A DNA stretch of 64,000 bases from Anoxybacter fermentans (GTDB lineage Bacteria > Bacillota > Halanaerobiia > DY22613), in the NCBI RefSeq assembly GCF_003991135.1, contig NZ_CP016379.1, positions 1,736,001 to 1,800,000 of the forward strand, written 5' to 3'. Positions 56,538-64,000 of the stretch are shown here, piece by piece (position 1 is the stretch's first letter; each line of letters starts with the position of its first letter). The position numbers were made by a program, and so were the translations under genes. The notes under the pieces were generated by a model. That model searched no databases. It was not told where the DNA came from and saw nothing but the letters and a program-made list of their open reading frames with translations.

Positions 56538-57905
56538 TTATATCATTCTTCTCTCAATTAGATCTTCTAAATACTCATTTATAGTTTCTTTATATCCTTC
56601 ACATGAAGGCTGATAAATATCGTTATTTGCTACCCATGAAGCTAATGCACACCCTCCACCACAGAATAATTCAATCTCACAATTTCGACATTTTTCCATA
56701 TTAATAGTTTTCCTATTTCTCCATTTTAAATATTTCTCAAAATCAATTTGTAAACCATCAGTAAAAGTACCAATAGCCAATTCATCAATTCCAACACTTT
56801 GATCACACGGATAAATTTTACCATCTGGGCAAAATGCAAAATATCTTCCATCTGTAGAATCACAATAGTTAAATAATGGAGGAACATTCATATCTAATTT
56901 TCCAGACTCGAGGACTGTACTAATATGAGCCAATAACTTTATATCCCGTACCATATATGTGGTTTTTGCAGAATTATCATACTTAAATATTTCATTTACT
57001 TCTTTTAAAAATTTATTTTCTGATACCTTATGTTTGAAAGTTTTAGGACACATAACTCTGCTAAATATTGACATAAAGTTAATATTATTTTTCCAACCCA
57101 TATCTTTAATAAAATCATATACTGTCCTTAAATCTAAATTTTCTTCATCTACATTTACTCGTAATACCACTTTAAAGTTTTTTGATAATAAAAGCTCTAC
57201 ATTTTCTACTATTTCTTTAAATGTACCTTTTCCATTTTTGAATGGTCTTCGATAATCATGTACTTCTTCTATACCATCCAGAGATATTTGTATTTGAAAT
57301 AGTTGATCACGATATTTTTCAAATAAATCAATATACTTTTTTATAGTAGTTCCATTAGTTAATATCTCTATTTTTTTATCTATTTGTTTCATCTTTTCAA
57401 AAATGTACTCCACTAAATATTTATTTTCAGGCATTAATGGCTCTCCGCCATATAAATAAAAAACATTTTCACTACTTTCCACATATTTGGGAGAATTAGA
57501 TATTTCATTAATTGCCTCAAAAACTTTATCTATCATTTCTGTTGACATTTTTAAATCGCTTTTTTTATCTATAACATCTTCTTCATAACAATAAGTACAC
57601 TTTAAATTACAAGAATATGTAGGACAAATAGCAAATATTTTCGGCTGTTTTTGGCTTGCAAATTTTTCATAAATGTCCCTATATAATTTTTTGTAAGCCT
57701 CTTCACTTGGGAAGATATATCCTCTATCTTCCAGTTTTTTTAATAACGTAGAATCCAATTGAGAAAGTTTTTCCTCATCACACTCTCTTAATACTTTTAC
57801 AAGTTCTTCTTCCATAATATCAATCATACCTGTAGTTGAGTTAATTACTAAATAATTCCCATCAAAACTTTTCTTATATATAATTTTTTTCGGAACAAAC
57901 ATCAT
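56538..57905 (-). CDS. Radical SAM/SPASM peptide maturase (island, first unit)
   Basis: 455 residues. Residues 1-85 form a PqqD-like/RRE-like N-terminal domain (YLVINSTTGMIDIMEEELVKVL, LEDRGYIFPSEEA), suited to holding a leader peptide. The core has C99, C103, C106 (YSCNLKCTYCYEED), LYGGEPLMP, ILTNGTTI and QISLDGIEEVHD. The SPASM region carries CDSTDGRYFAFCPDGKIYPCD and EKCRNCEIELFCGGGCALA, plus a final Cys in PSCEGY. It sits 64 bases behind the 34-residue Cys-Cys peptide, which is its likely substrate, so thioether formation is the leading idea. AAGGAGGGG precedes the ATG pair. Confidence 0.92.
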   Translation of the reverse strand: MMFVPKKIIYKKSFDGNYLVINSTTGMIDIMEEELVKVLRECDEEKLSQLDSTLLKKLEDRGYIFPSEEAYKKLYRDIYEKFASQKQPKIFAICPTYSCNLKCTYCYEEDVIDKKSDLKMSTEMIDKVFEAINEISNSPKYVESSENVFYLYGGEPLMPENKYLVEYIFEKMKQIDKKIEILTNGTTIKKYIDLFEKYRDQLFQIQISLDGIEEVHDYRRPFKNGKGTFKEIVENVELLLSKNFKVVLRVNVDEENLDLRTVYDFIKDMGWKNNINFMSIFSRVMCPKTFKHKVSENKFLKEVNEIFKYDNSAKTTYMVRDIKLLAHISTVLESGKLDMNVPPLFNYCDSTDGRYFAFCPDGKIYPCDQSVGIDELAIGTFTDGLQIDFEKYLKWRNRKTINMEKCRNCEIELFCGGGCALASWVANNDIYQPSCEGYKETINEYLEDLIERRMI

Positions 57906-57925
57906 TTCACCCCTCCTTAAAATTG

Positions 57926-57959
57926 CATAGAGATAGGTTTAAAAAAACCTATCTCTATG
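57926..57959. promoter_or_regulatory. Perfect 15-bp stem-loop between precursor and maturase genes
   Basis: CATAGAGATAGGTTT and its exact complement with a 4-base T loop on the transcript. No long T run follows, so it more likely acts as a partial terminator or RNA-stabilising hairpin that makes precursor mRNA exceed enzyme mRNA. Confidence 0.75.
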
Positions 57960-57969
57960 ACTTTTTAAT

Positions 57970-58074
57970 TTACTCTTCCTCATCATTATTCATTGCAATA
58001 GTGATTACTGGCTTGATACAACATGCTGCTCTCAGGTTTTTCTCCATTTTCCAACCTTTGTTCAAGGAAATCAT
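57970..58074 (-). CDS. 34-residue Cys-Cys RiPP precursor candidate
   Basis: ATG 58074 follows AATGAAAGGAGGTGAAAAAT, an ideal ribosome site. The peptide begins MISLNKGWKMEKNLRAA, a basic leader-like stretch, has adjacent Cys at 18-19 and continues IKPVITIAM with an acidic tail NNDEEE. The two Cys and nearby Ile, Val, Thr residues are candidate sites for thioether crosslinks. It is the first gene of the island's main operon, 64 bases upstream of a SPASM maturase, with a stem-loop between. Too short for routine gene callers. Not matched to a named precursor family from memory. Confidence 0.8.
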   Translation of the reverse strand: MISLNKGWKMEKNLRAACCIKPVITIAMNNDEEE

Positions 58075-58091
58075 ATTTTTCACCTCCTTTC

Positions 58092-58810
58092 ATTGGCAGA
58101 GTTCCGTCAAATTTCCCCCTTTTTCAAGGGGGAAAAGCTTGATTTTTCCCTGTAGAGTCGGGATTTTCCTGAAAAAGAAGGAATCCCTCCCCCTGGAGTA
58201 GTAGGTAGTAGTCTTCTTCATTTCTTTTCAGTTCTCTCATAATATTTCCGTATTGATTCTAAATCACCTAACTAAATTGATGACTACCACTCTAAATTAA
58301 ACAACCTGGATGATCCATTACCTCTCGTAAAACCTGTTTATAAAGATTAGCCATTACGTAACTTTTATCTATAAAGCTATTGATTTCTACATCAGATTAA
58401 GTCTCTCTTTACAACAAACTGTACAGGCTATCAAATTAACATGGCAAGTTTCTCTCTCGAAAAAGATCATTCAAAAATGGACAGTTTTATTAGTTGTTAA
58501 ATTATACCTTTGAATCCAAAACTACCTTTATCCGGCATTGTTGCTATCGAAGAAACCTATATCAAAGTTAAAAGCTCAAAAACATAGTAGAACGTTTCTT
58601 TGGAACTTATAAATCACATTATAAACGACATGAAAGTTTCAGTTCTTTCGAAGGTGCTATCTCTCATGCAATACTTTATCAGTTGTATTTCAACTACTTA
58701 TTTAGCATTAAACCACCTTTGCAGATTACAGACTCCACCGGTCAAATAAATAATTGAAAACTGGACACAACTCATCAGATGGATCATTAAACAAGTCTCT
58801 AAGTTTCAAT
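58092..58810 (+). mobile_element. Decayed IS6/IS240-like element, copy 2
   Basis: The left end GGCAGAGTTCCGTCAAATTT and the block AAGAAGGAATCCCTCCCCCTGGAGTAGTAGGTAGTAGT match 33842-33960. The body (ATTTCCGTATTGATT, CTCTCGTAAAACCTGTTTATAAAGATT, SHAILYQLYFNYL words) matches copy 1 but with large internal deletions. Only fragments of the transposase remain. It ends where the precursor gene's upstream region begins. Confidence 0.75.
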
Positions 58811-59179
58811 AAACCTTACAAAAGCTAAACTACGAAGCAAAAAGGTAGAGTATGTAACAGGACGAAGCTTTTTAACCTTGGCAGATTCCTTAAATAATGT
58901 ACCAACCATGTAACCTTTAAGTTTATCTTAATAATTACATTCAAAATAGTTATATTTTGTTTGGTTCTTTAATTTTATTGTTATAATACCATATTTATTC
59001 ATATATTTCAAAATCGATTTTTTTTCATTAAATTGATCTATCTTATGTTATCTTGTTTTTAATCCTTTATTCTCTATTATTTAAATTTTTCTACCTTTAT
59101 TTCTTGGTTCTATACAATATTAGTTATGTTTAATAAATATGGATTTTATTTCCATCTCTAGATTAATAAATATTTTCCT
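58811..59179. other. Gene-free stretch, second half is the right direct-repeat copy
   Basis: No gene. From about 58974 it repeats 37190 onward. Confidence 0.6.
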
Positions 59180-59235
59180 CGCCGTCAAATGTTATGGGAG
59201 ATAAGTTGGCTCTGTTGATTTGATTGGTGAATTGA
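58974..59235 (+). repeat. Long direct repeat, right copy (partner 37190-37450)
   Basis: Same order of words as the left copy, with scattered substitutions and small gaps, leading into an ISL3 3' end remnant. Confidence 0.85.
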
Positions 59236-59425
59236 TTTTGGAATAAACATTTAAATTTAATAATTTAACATTGTATTAAATACTCTTCTCCTTAAATTCA
59301 TAACATTTAGAACATCATATTCAAGCCATTTAATCAATTTAATCCTGTTATTGATACCCTCAGCACAGCCATTAGTTATCTTAATTTTAAAATAATTTAA
59401 TATTTTTTCTTCCTATCTTTGTAAT
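59180..59425 (-). mobile_element. ISL3-family remnant, copy D
   Basis: Only the last 200-odd bases of the element (GCCGTCAAATGTTATG to TCTTCCTATCTTTGTA) survive, with substitutions. The following 59410-59465 (AATATGTGTTTGACAAGATAAAA) matches 38818-38865 beside ISL3 copy C, so the two loci share both flanks. Confidence 0.85.
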
Positions 59426-59465
59426 ATGTGTTTGACAAGATAAAAATCCTACATTTAACCATATT

Positions 59466-59691
59466 TTTTCCAATACCCTCATTTCCAATATTAATTATTA
59501 TTTTTTAGAAAATAATAATTTGTTATTCGTCAATTTCCATTGTGATTCCTTCTTTTTTCTATAAAAAAACAAAATATCTATTAAAATTAACTATCAGTTA
59601 AAAATAACATCACCATATACCCCCAATTCCAACTCAATTAACCTTTCTGACAATCTCTTTTTCCTTAAAACTAACAATCATAAACTCTTTA
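59466..59691. other. AT-rich junction at the right edge of the accessory region
   Basis: About 225 bases with no gene signal. The repeats of the island end near 59465; ordinary chromosomal genes resume at 59.7 kb. Confidence 0.5.
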
Positions 59692-60771
59692 CTACCCCAC
59701 ATTTACTCCACATTTAGGAAGAATATCATTAACTACCACAAACTTATGCTCTGCTGCTGCCCGCATAAATCTAACCCAGTTTGAATTATAAAAATTTTCT
59801 TTTTTCCTAAACAAATAATAATTATACGCTCGATACTCCAATTTCTTTAACAAGTTCTTTACCTTGACTGCTTCTACTGCTTCTCTGAACCACTCCCGCG
59901 GATCATATGATAGTGTTTTATCAATTTCATCAAAATCCTCAAACTCAAAATAATTTTGATGAATTTTATCCAACCAATTCTTATGCCTTTCTTCCACATT
60001 TCCCTCAAATTTAAGCACTTCAATTAACCTCTCACTATAAAATCTAAAACTTTTTAAAGCTACATTGGCCTTAAATTGGGTATTTCTTTGCAAATAATAA
60101 TACAAAAAGCAGTACATACTCTCCAGAGCTGGGATAAAACGTTCCCGCAAATTATTCACTTCTATTATCACTCCATCTTCTCTGCAATAAGACCAGATTG
60201 CATTGGGTATGTCCGGATTAGCCAGGGCCTGAACGTGACCAATGGGAACAAAATTTGTAAAATTGTTAATAAAAAACATCTTCAACGATTCCCATATCCC
60301 TCTTTTATCAACTGCTGATACCAAAGTAATATCATTATGTTTGTCACAAAATCCTTTAAAATCCTGATGTGTAAATGTATCAGCATAACAGTGTAACCCG
60401 ATTCCCAATCTATACAGAGCCAGAGGTGAATGGGACGATTTTTCAATATCCTCTAACAACAATTTTAAAACCTTTGAATCAGGGCCAGTTATTAACCCAT
60501 CTGGGTTTTTCATAGATTTTCCCCTGGGCAAAAAATGAAAGGGAATCCAGACCTCCAGAGCATCACTTACATCCAGATTTAATGGAGAAAGGGCTTTGTG
60601 GGCTGTCATTGTCTGTTTAAAAAGTCCACCATTTTCAAACTTTAAAGCATGCCCATGTGTGGCATCATCAACCTGTTGTGCAGCATAAGCCACAATCTTT
60701 GCATATTTACTCTTCATCCCGGCAATCCGACATAAAACATACGTCCCGGCATGATGAAGGTCTTTTTGCAT
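59692..60771 (-). CDS. DUF6765-like protein (phospholipase C-like His/Asp pattern)
   Basis: About 359 residues from ATG 60771 (MQKDLHHAGTYVLCRIAGM); a GTG five codons earlier is possible. The pattern DLHHAGTYVLCR, VAYAAQQVDDATHG and LGIGLHCYADTFTHQDFKGF recalls DUF6765 and, more broadly, the zinc-dependent phospholipase C or S1/P1-like helical fold, with clustered His and Asp. No signal peptide. Function unknown; monocistronic. Confidence 0.6.
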   Translation of the reverse strand: MQKDLHHAGTYVLCRIAGMKSKYAKIVAYAAQQVDDATHGHALKFENGGLFKQTMTAHKALSPLNLDVSDALEVWIPFHFLPRGKSMKNPDGLITGPDSKVLKLLLEDIEKSSHSPLALYRLGIGLHCYADTFTHQDFKGFCDKHNDITLVSAVDKRGIWESLKMFFINNFTNFVPIGHVQALANPDIPNAIWSYCREDGVIIEVNNLRERFIPALESMYCFLYYYLQRNTQFKANVALKSFRFYSERLIEVLKFEGNVEERHKNWLDKIHQNYFEFEDFDEIDKTLSYDPREWFREAVEAVKVKNLLKKLEYRAYNYYLFRKKENFYNSNWVRFMRAAAEHKFVVVNDILPKCGVNVG

Positions 60772-60891
60772 ATGATTTTCCCACACCTTTCAAGTATTTT
60801 TAAGATTATAAAATCTGGATTTAAATGAATATTTATATATTTTAGATAATAATTCCTTCAATATTGAAGACAAAAATCAATTTTTGATTTA

Positions 60892-61014
60892 ACTGCAAAA
60901 AGCCAATTTTTCGCTTCAAAAGTAATTTTTCGAACCATCTAAAGTTCAATTTTAGTCGAAATAAGATGGTTAAACGCAAAATTTCTATAGCGCTCAAAAT
61001 TAACTTTTTGCAGT
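60892..61014. repeat. Palindromic MITE-like element, copy 11 (short form)
   Basis: Ends ACTGCAAAAAGCCAATTTT / AAAATTAACTTTTTGCAGT, central hairpins absent. Confidence 0.88.
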
Positions 61015-61040
61015 TAAATCATTTTTTCGATAAAAAGAAA

Positions 61041-61059
61041 GACAGGAAATAAACCTGTC
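61041..61059 (-). terminator. Terminator downstream of the MFS gene
   Basis: GACAGG-TTTATTT-CCTGTC stem followed by TTTCTTTTT on the minus strand, about 100 bases after the stop. Confidence 0.75.
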
Positions 61060-61162
61060 TCCCACATAAAAATATAAAATTTTTAAGCCATGCTTCAAAA
61101 ACCTTTCAATAAGATATATTACCCATCTAACTAATTTCGCATATTATCACCACTTTGATAAT

Positions 61163-62338
61163 TTAATTTAAATCTACAATCCCCTTATTTCTAACACACA
61201 CCACTAAAAAAATCAGTGCAACCACAGAAATCATTGCCAGAGTATTAAATAACAGAGGTGCCCCACCTATCTCAAATAAAAAACCTCCTATTAAATTACC
61301 AATAATAGCACTTATACTGGTATTTACCGTCTGCAGTAAAGTCTGGCCTGTAGTACGAAACTCTTCTACCACAATTTGATTCACAAATGTTACACTGGCC
61401 ACAGTAATCAGTCCAAAAGACAGTCCATGCAGCCCCTGTACCAATAATAATGCCATAACTGATGTCACCCTTGCCTGTAAATACCATCTCACTCCATAGA
61501 TAATCGCCCCCAGTATAAAAGAATGAATGTAATTAAATCTTTTTATAAACTTATCAAACCCATAAAAAATCGGAATCTCGGACAAACTTCCCAAAGCCAG
61601 GGCCAGACCCAAAAGACCTGTCCTCCCGTCTGCCAATTGATTAAAAAAGACAGGGAAAAATGTCAAGTGGGTCATCAAAGTCAAATGAATTAAAAAACTA
61701 AAGATCAAAAAGTACAATAACTGTCGATTCCGTACTAATAACTTTAAATCAGCCAATTTAGGTGTACGAAATAACTGCCCACTTGCTGGAAAAGAAAATG
61801 TAACTAACCAGGTAGCAAATAAAATCAAAGCATAGATATAAAACATCTTCTCCATGCCAAACTGATGAAGAATTTGTCCAACAAAAGCTACAGCCAGCAA
61901 ATATCCAACAGAACCAAAGAGACGAATTCTACCATACTGTTGTCCCTTCTCCTTTAAAGTTCCCAGAATAATACTATCAGTAACAGGAACAATTGGGCCC
62001 TGAAAAAAATAAAATATCCCATATATAATTCCAATAAGCAAAAAATTATCTATTAATCCCAAAAGTGAAAACATTACCACTGACCCCAAAAGGGCAATCT
62101 GAAGTATCCCTTTTTCTGCTTTCTTTAAATCAGCAAAAAGCCCCCAGAGGGGTAATGTCAAAAAAACTACTAATTTCCCAACAGAATTAATAATTCCAAT
62201 CTCCGACCCTGGCATCCCTATAACCTCATGAAAAAATACATTCCGATAAGCAAGGACGGTATATGACATGTAAAAAAGAAAACTGAATAAACAAAATGAA
62301 CGAATCTCCTTTTTTAACTGAATACTGCTCAGTTCCAT
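61163..62338 (-). CDS. MFS transporter (MFS_1-like / LacY-like)
   Basis: 391 residues, about twelve membrane segments. N-terminal FCLFSFLFYMSYTVLAYRNVFFHEVIGMPGSEIGIINS and the loop LWGLFADLKKAEKG match the MFS_1-like (nucleoside/sugar symporter-like) subgroup; GTLKEKGQQYGRIRLFGSVGYLL is typical of it. The substrate is unknown. Monocistronic, between valS and a repeat. It differs in type from the MFS_3 exporter of the island. Confidence 0.85.
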   Translation of the reverse strand: MELSSIQLKKEIRSFCLFSFLFYMSYTVLAYRNVFFHEVIGMPGSEIGIINSVGKLVVFLTLPLWGLFADLKKAEKGILQIALLGSVVMFSLLGLIDNFLLIGIIYGIFYFFQGPIVPVTDSIILGTLKEKGQQYGRIRLFGSVGYLLAVAFVGQILHQFGMEKMFYIYALILFATWLVTFSFPASGQLFRTPKLADLKLLVRNRQLLYFLIFSFLIHLTLMTHLTFFPVFFNQLADGRTGLLGLALALGSLSEIPIFYGFDKFIKRFNYIHSFILGAIIYGVRWYLQARVTSVMALLLVQGLHGLSFGLITVASVTFVNQIVVEEFRTTGQTLLQTVNTSISAIIGNLIGGFLFEIGGAPLLFNTLAMISVVALIFLVVCVRNKGIVDLN

Positions 62339-62477
62339 TGTGCATCAACTCCTTTAATTTTCATGCTTAAACATTAGATTGGTTACATCAATTTTATTAG
62401 CTATTCGTGATGAAATAAAAAAATCCTACAATTAAAATCCAAATTTAAAATAAAAATGGCTTTGTGGGGGTATAAAA

Positions 62478-62507
62478 GGAGGCAGGTAAATTAATTTCCC
62501 TGCCTCC
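62478..62507 (-). terminator. Terminator of valS
   Basis: GGAGGCAGG and CCTGCCTCC form a 9-bp stem followed on the minus strand by TTTTATAC, 19 bases after the valS stop. Confidence 0.88.
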
Positions 62508-62526
62508 TTCTCCGAATTAATGATTT

Positions 62527-64000
62527 TTATGCCTTCAACTCAGCCAATCTTTCTTCAAGAGCCTTAAGCTGAGCAGTGTACTTTTCAACTTTCTCCCGTT
62601 CAGCTTCCACTAAATGTTTTGGAGCTTTGTTAACAAAACCTTCATTGCTTAACTTATTCCTGGCCCGCTCAATCTCACTTACTGTCTTTTCAATCTCCTT
62701 CTCTAAACGCTCAATCTCTTTATCCAGATCAATCATATCAGCCAGAGGCAGGATAACCTCTACTCCATTTACTACAGTAGTGGAAGATTTAGCAGGCTTT
62801 TCTGCAAGCTCAGCTACAATCTTTAAATCTTCAACCCGGGCCAGATCTGCTATATAATCTGCACCCTTCTTAACAATCTCCATACGGTTTTCATCCATCG
62901 GATGGAGGATTGCTTTAATCTTCTTACCTGGATTAACCTTCATCTCACTCCTTATATTACGGATGGAACGGATAACATCCATTACAACTGTCATATCATT
63001 TTCAGCCTCATCACTCAACTCATCCTCATTAACTTCAGGCCAATCAACAACCATTATACTTTCACCTTCATGTGGCAGTGCTTGCCAGATCTCTTCAGTT
63101 ATAAATGGCATAAACGGATGGAGCAACCGCAAAGTCTTCTCAAGAACAGTGGTTACCACATAGAGTGCAGTCTTTTTTGCCACCGGATCTTCATCTTGAT
63201 AAAGTCTTGGTTTAATCAGCTCAATATACCAGTCACAAAACTCGCTCCAGATATAATCGTAAAGGGCAGCAGCAGCTTCTCCAAAAAGATACTTCTCCAG
63301 ATTGGAATTTACCTCAGCAATAGTCCGATTCAGACGGCTTATAATCCATCTATCTGCAAGCTCTAGTTTCAATTCATCTAAATTCAAATCACTAAAGTCT
63401 TCATCACCTAAGTTCATCAATACAAATCTAGAAGCATTCCAGATCTTATTGGCAAAATTCCGACTGGCCTCTACCTTTTCCTGACGCCAACGCATATCAT
63501 TACCCGGAGCATTACCGGTAATCAGAGTAAAGCGCAAAGTATCAGCACCAAACTTTTCAATTATCTCTAATGGGTCAACACCATTGCCCAGAGACTTACT
63601 CATCTTCCGTCCTTCAGCATCCCGGACCAGACCGTGGATAACAACTGTATGGAATGGAGTCTCACCAGTCTGAGCAATAGCGGAGAAGATCATCCGGGCA
63701 ACCCAGAAGAAAATAATATCCCGACCGGTAACCAATACATCAGTTGGGTAAAAATATTCCAGATCTTCAGTCTTATCCGGCCAGCCTAAAGTAGAGAATG
63801 GCCAGAGAGCAGAACTGAACCAGGTATCCAAAACATCTTCATCCTGTTTTAAGTTAGTAGAGTTACATTTAGTACACTGAGCAGGATCTTCACGGCTAAC
63901 AATTACCTCACCACAATCCTGGCAATACCAGACAGGAATCCGGTGACCCCACCAGAGCTGTCGGGAAATACACCAGTCACGGATATTTTCCATCCAGTTC
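62527..64000 (-). CDS. valS: Valyl-tRNA synthetase, C-terminal part (cut by window edge)
   Basis: About 490 codons are visible; the start lies beyond 64000. [20 protein letters not shown] and CTKCNS...[13 protein letters not shown] belong to the class I core, followed by [14 protein letters not shown] (KMSKS loop), the helical anticodon-binding domain ([33 protein letters not shown]) and the C-terminal coiled coil ([28 protein letters not shown]). It charges tRNA-Val. Upstream regulation, such as a T-box, cannot be seen. Confidence 0.97.
   Translation of the reverse strand, partial: NWMENIRDWCISRQLWWGHRIPVWYCQDCGEVIVSREDPAQCTKCNSTNLKQDEDVLDTWFSSALWPFSTLGWPDKTEDLEYFYPTDVLVTGRDIIFFWVARMIFSAIAQTGETPFHTVVIHGLVRDAEGRKMSKSLGNGVDPLEIIEKFGADTLRFTLITGNAPGNDMRWRQEKVEASRNFANKIWNASRFVLMNLGDEDFSDLNLDELKLELADRWIISRLNRTIAEVNSNLEKYLFGEAAAALYDYIWSEFCDWYIELIKPRLYQDEDPVAKKTALYVVTTVLEKTLRLLHPFMPFITEEIWQALPHEGESIMVVDWPEVNEDELSDEAENDMTVVMDVIRSIRNIRSEMKVNPGKKIKAILHPMDENRMEIVKKGADYIADLARVEDLKIVAELAEKPAKSSTTVVNGVEVILPLADMIDLDKEIERLEKEIEKTVSEIERARNKLSNEGFVNKAPKHLVEAEREKVEKYTAQLKALEERLAELKA

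Noticed and set aside
57923-58201. 92-residue plus-strand frame over the precursor gene
   Set aside because: It is the antisense shadow of the 34-residue peptide and an IS end, with no ribosome site.
1-64000. tRNA, rRNA or T-box elements
   Set aside because: No convincing cloverleaf, rRNA word or T-box motif was seen; the valS leader is outside the window.

Overview
The window looks like chromosomal DNA of a low-GC, strictly anaerobic, motile Firmicute. The best guess is a member of the Halanaerobiales or a close clostridial relative: soluble chemoreceptor signalling, a SpoIID-type envelope protein, abundant radical-SAM enzymes and a likely selenoprotein. No rRNA or tRNA gene was recognised, so the lineage is an inference. 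Almost all housekeeping genes lie on the minus strand.

Layout. 1-7.5 kb: a minus-strand chemosensory operon reading soluble double-tip MCP, triple CheW, CheB, HEAT-repeat protein, CheR, CheY-like regulator and a CheA-like kinase cut by the window edge. 7.5-9 kb: gene-poor DNA with a dead HD-GYP fragment and a 17-base C tract. 9-30 kb: tldE/tldD with an ISL3-family insertion just upstream, ridA, a MecA-N type penicillin-binding protein, a DUF445 protein, a SpoIID/LytB protein, recJ, and an overlapping trio (PD-(D/E)XK nuclease, UvrD-type helicase, AddB-like P-loop protein) that looks like an unfused AddAB repair machine. A stand-alone radical SAM protein and a C_GCAxxG_C_C protein follow. 30.1-30.5 kb holds a HesB/IscA-like gene in which an in-frame UGA replaces the conserved metal-binding Cys; a downstream SECIS-like hairpin and a strong promoter suggest a selenoprotein missed by ordinary ORF calling.

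30.7-45.6 kb is an accessory and graveyard zone: a methyltransferase, remnants of a Wadjet-type (TIGR02680/TIGR02677) locus, a second methyltransferase followed by an attC-like site, and many insertion sequences (ISL3, IS110, IS256, IS5/IS1182-like, IS1634-like, IS6/IS240-like), several nested in each other.

45.7-58.1 kb is the most interesting part: a minus-strand radical-SAM peptide-modification island. It contains a 34-residue Cys-Cys precursor candidate with a textbook ribosome site, a SPASM radical SAM enzyme, a B12-binding radical SAM enzyme, a CPBP protease, an MFS exporter, a second TldD/TldE pair (TldE frameshifted in a seven-G run), a radical SAM-PDZ protein, a second candidate precursor of 39 residues ending at a perfect terminator, and an 86-residue protein paired with another SPASM radical SAM enzyme. 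The likely scheme is precursor synthesis, radical modification, leader removal by TldDE and/or CPBP, then MFS export. Related flanking segments (an IS6-like remnant plus an ISL3 remnant) at 35.5-38.9 kb and 58.1-59.5 kb bracket the island and suggest transfer or duplication.

59.7-64 kb returns to ordinary genes: a DUF6765-like protein, an MFS transporter and the C-terminal part of valS. Throughout the window there are eleven copies of a palindromic, MITE-like element in long (about 208 bp) and short (about 123 bp) forms, with the termini ACTGCAAAAAGCTAATTTT.
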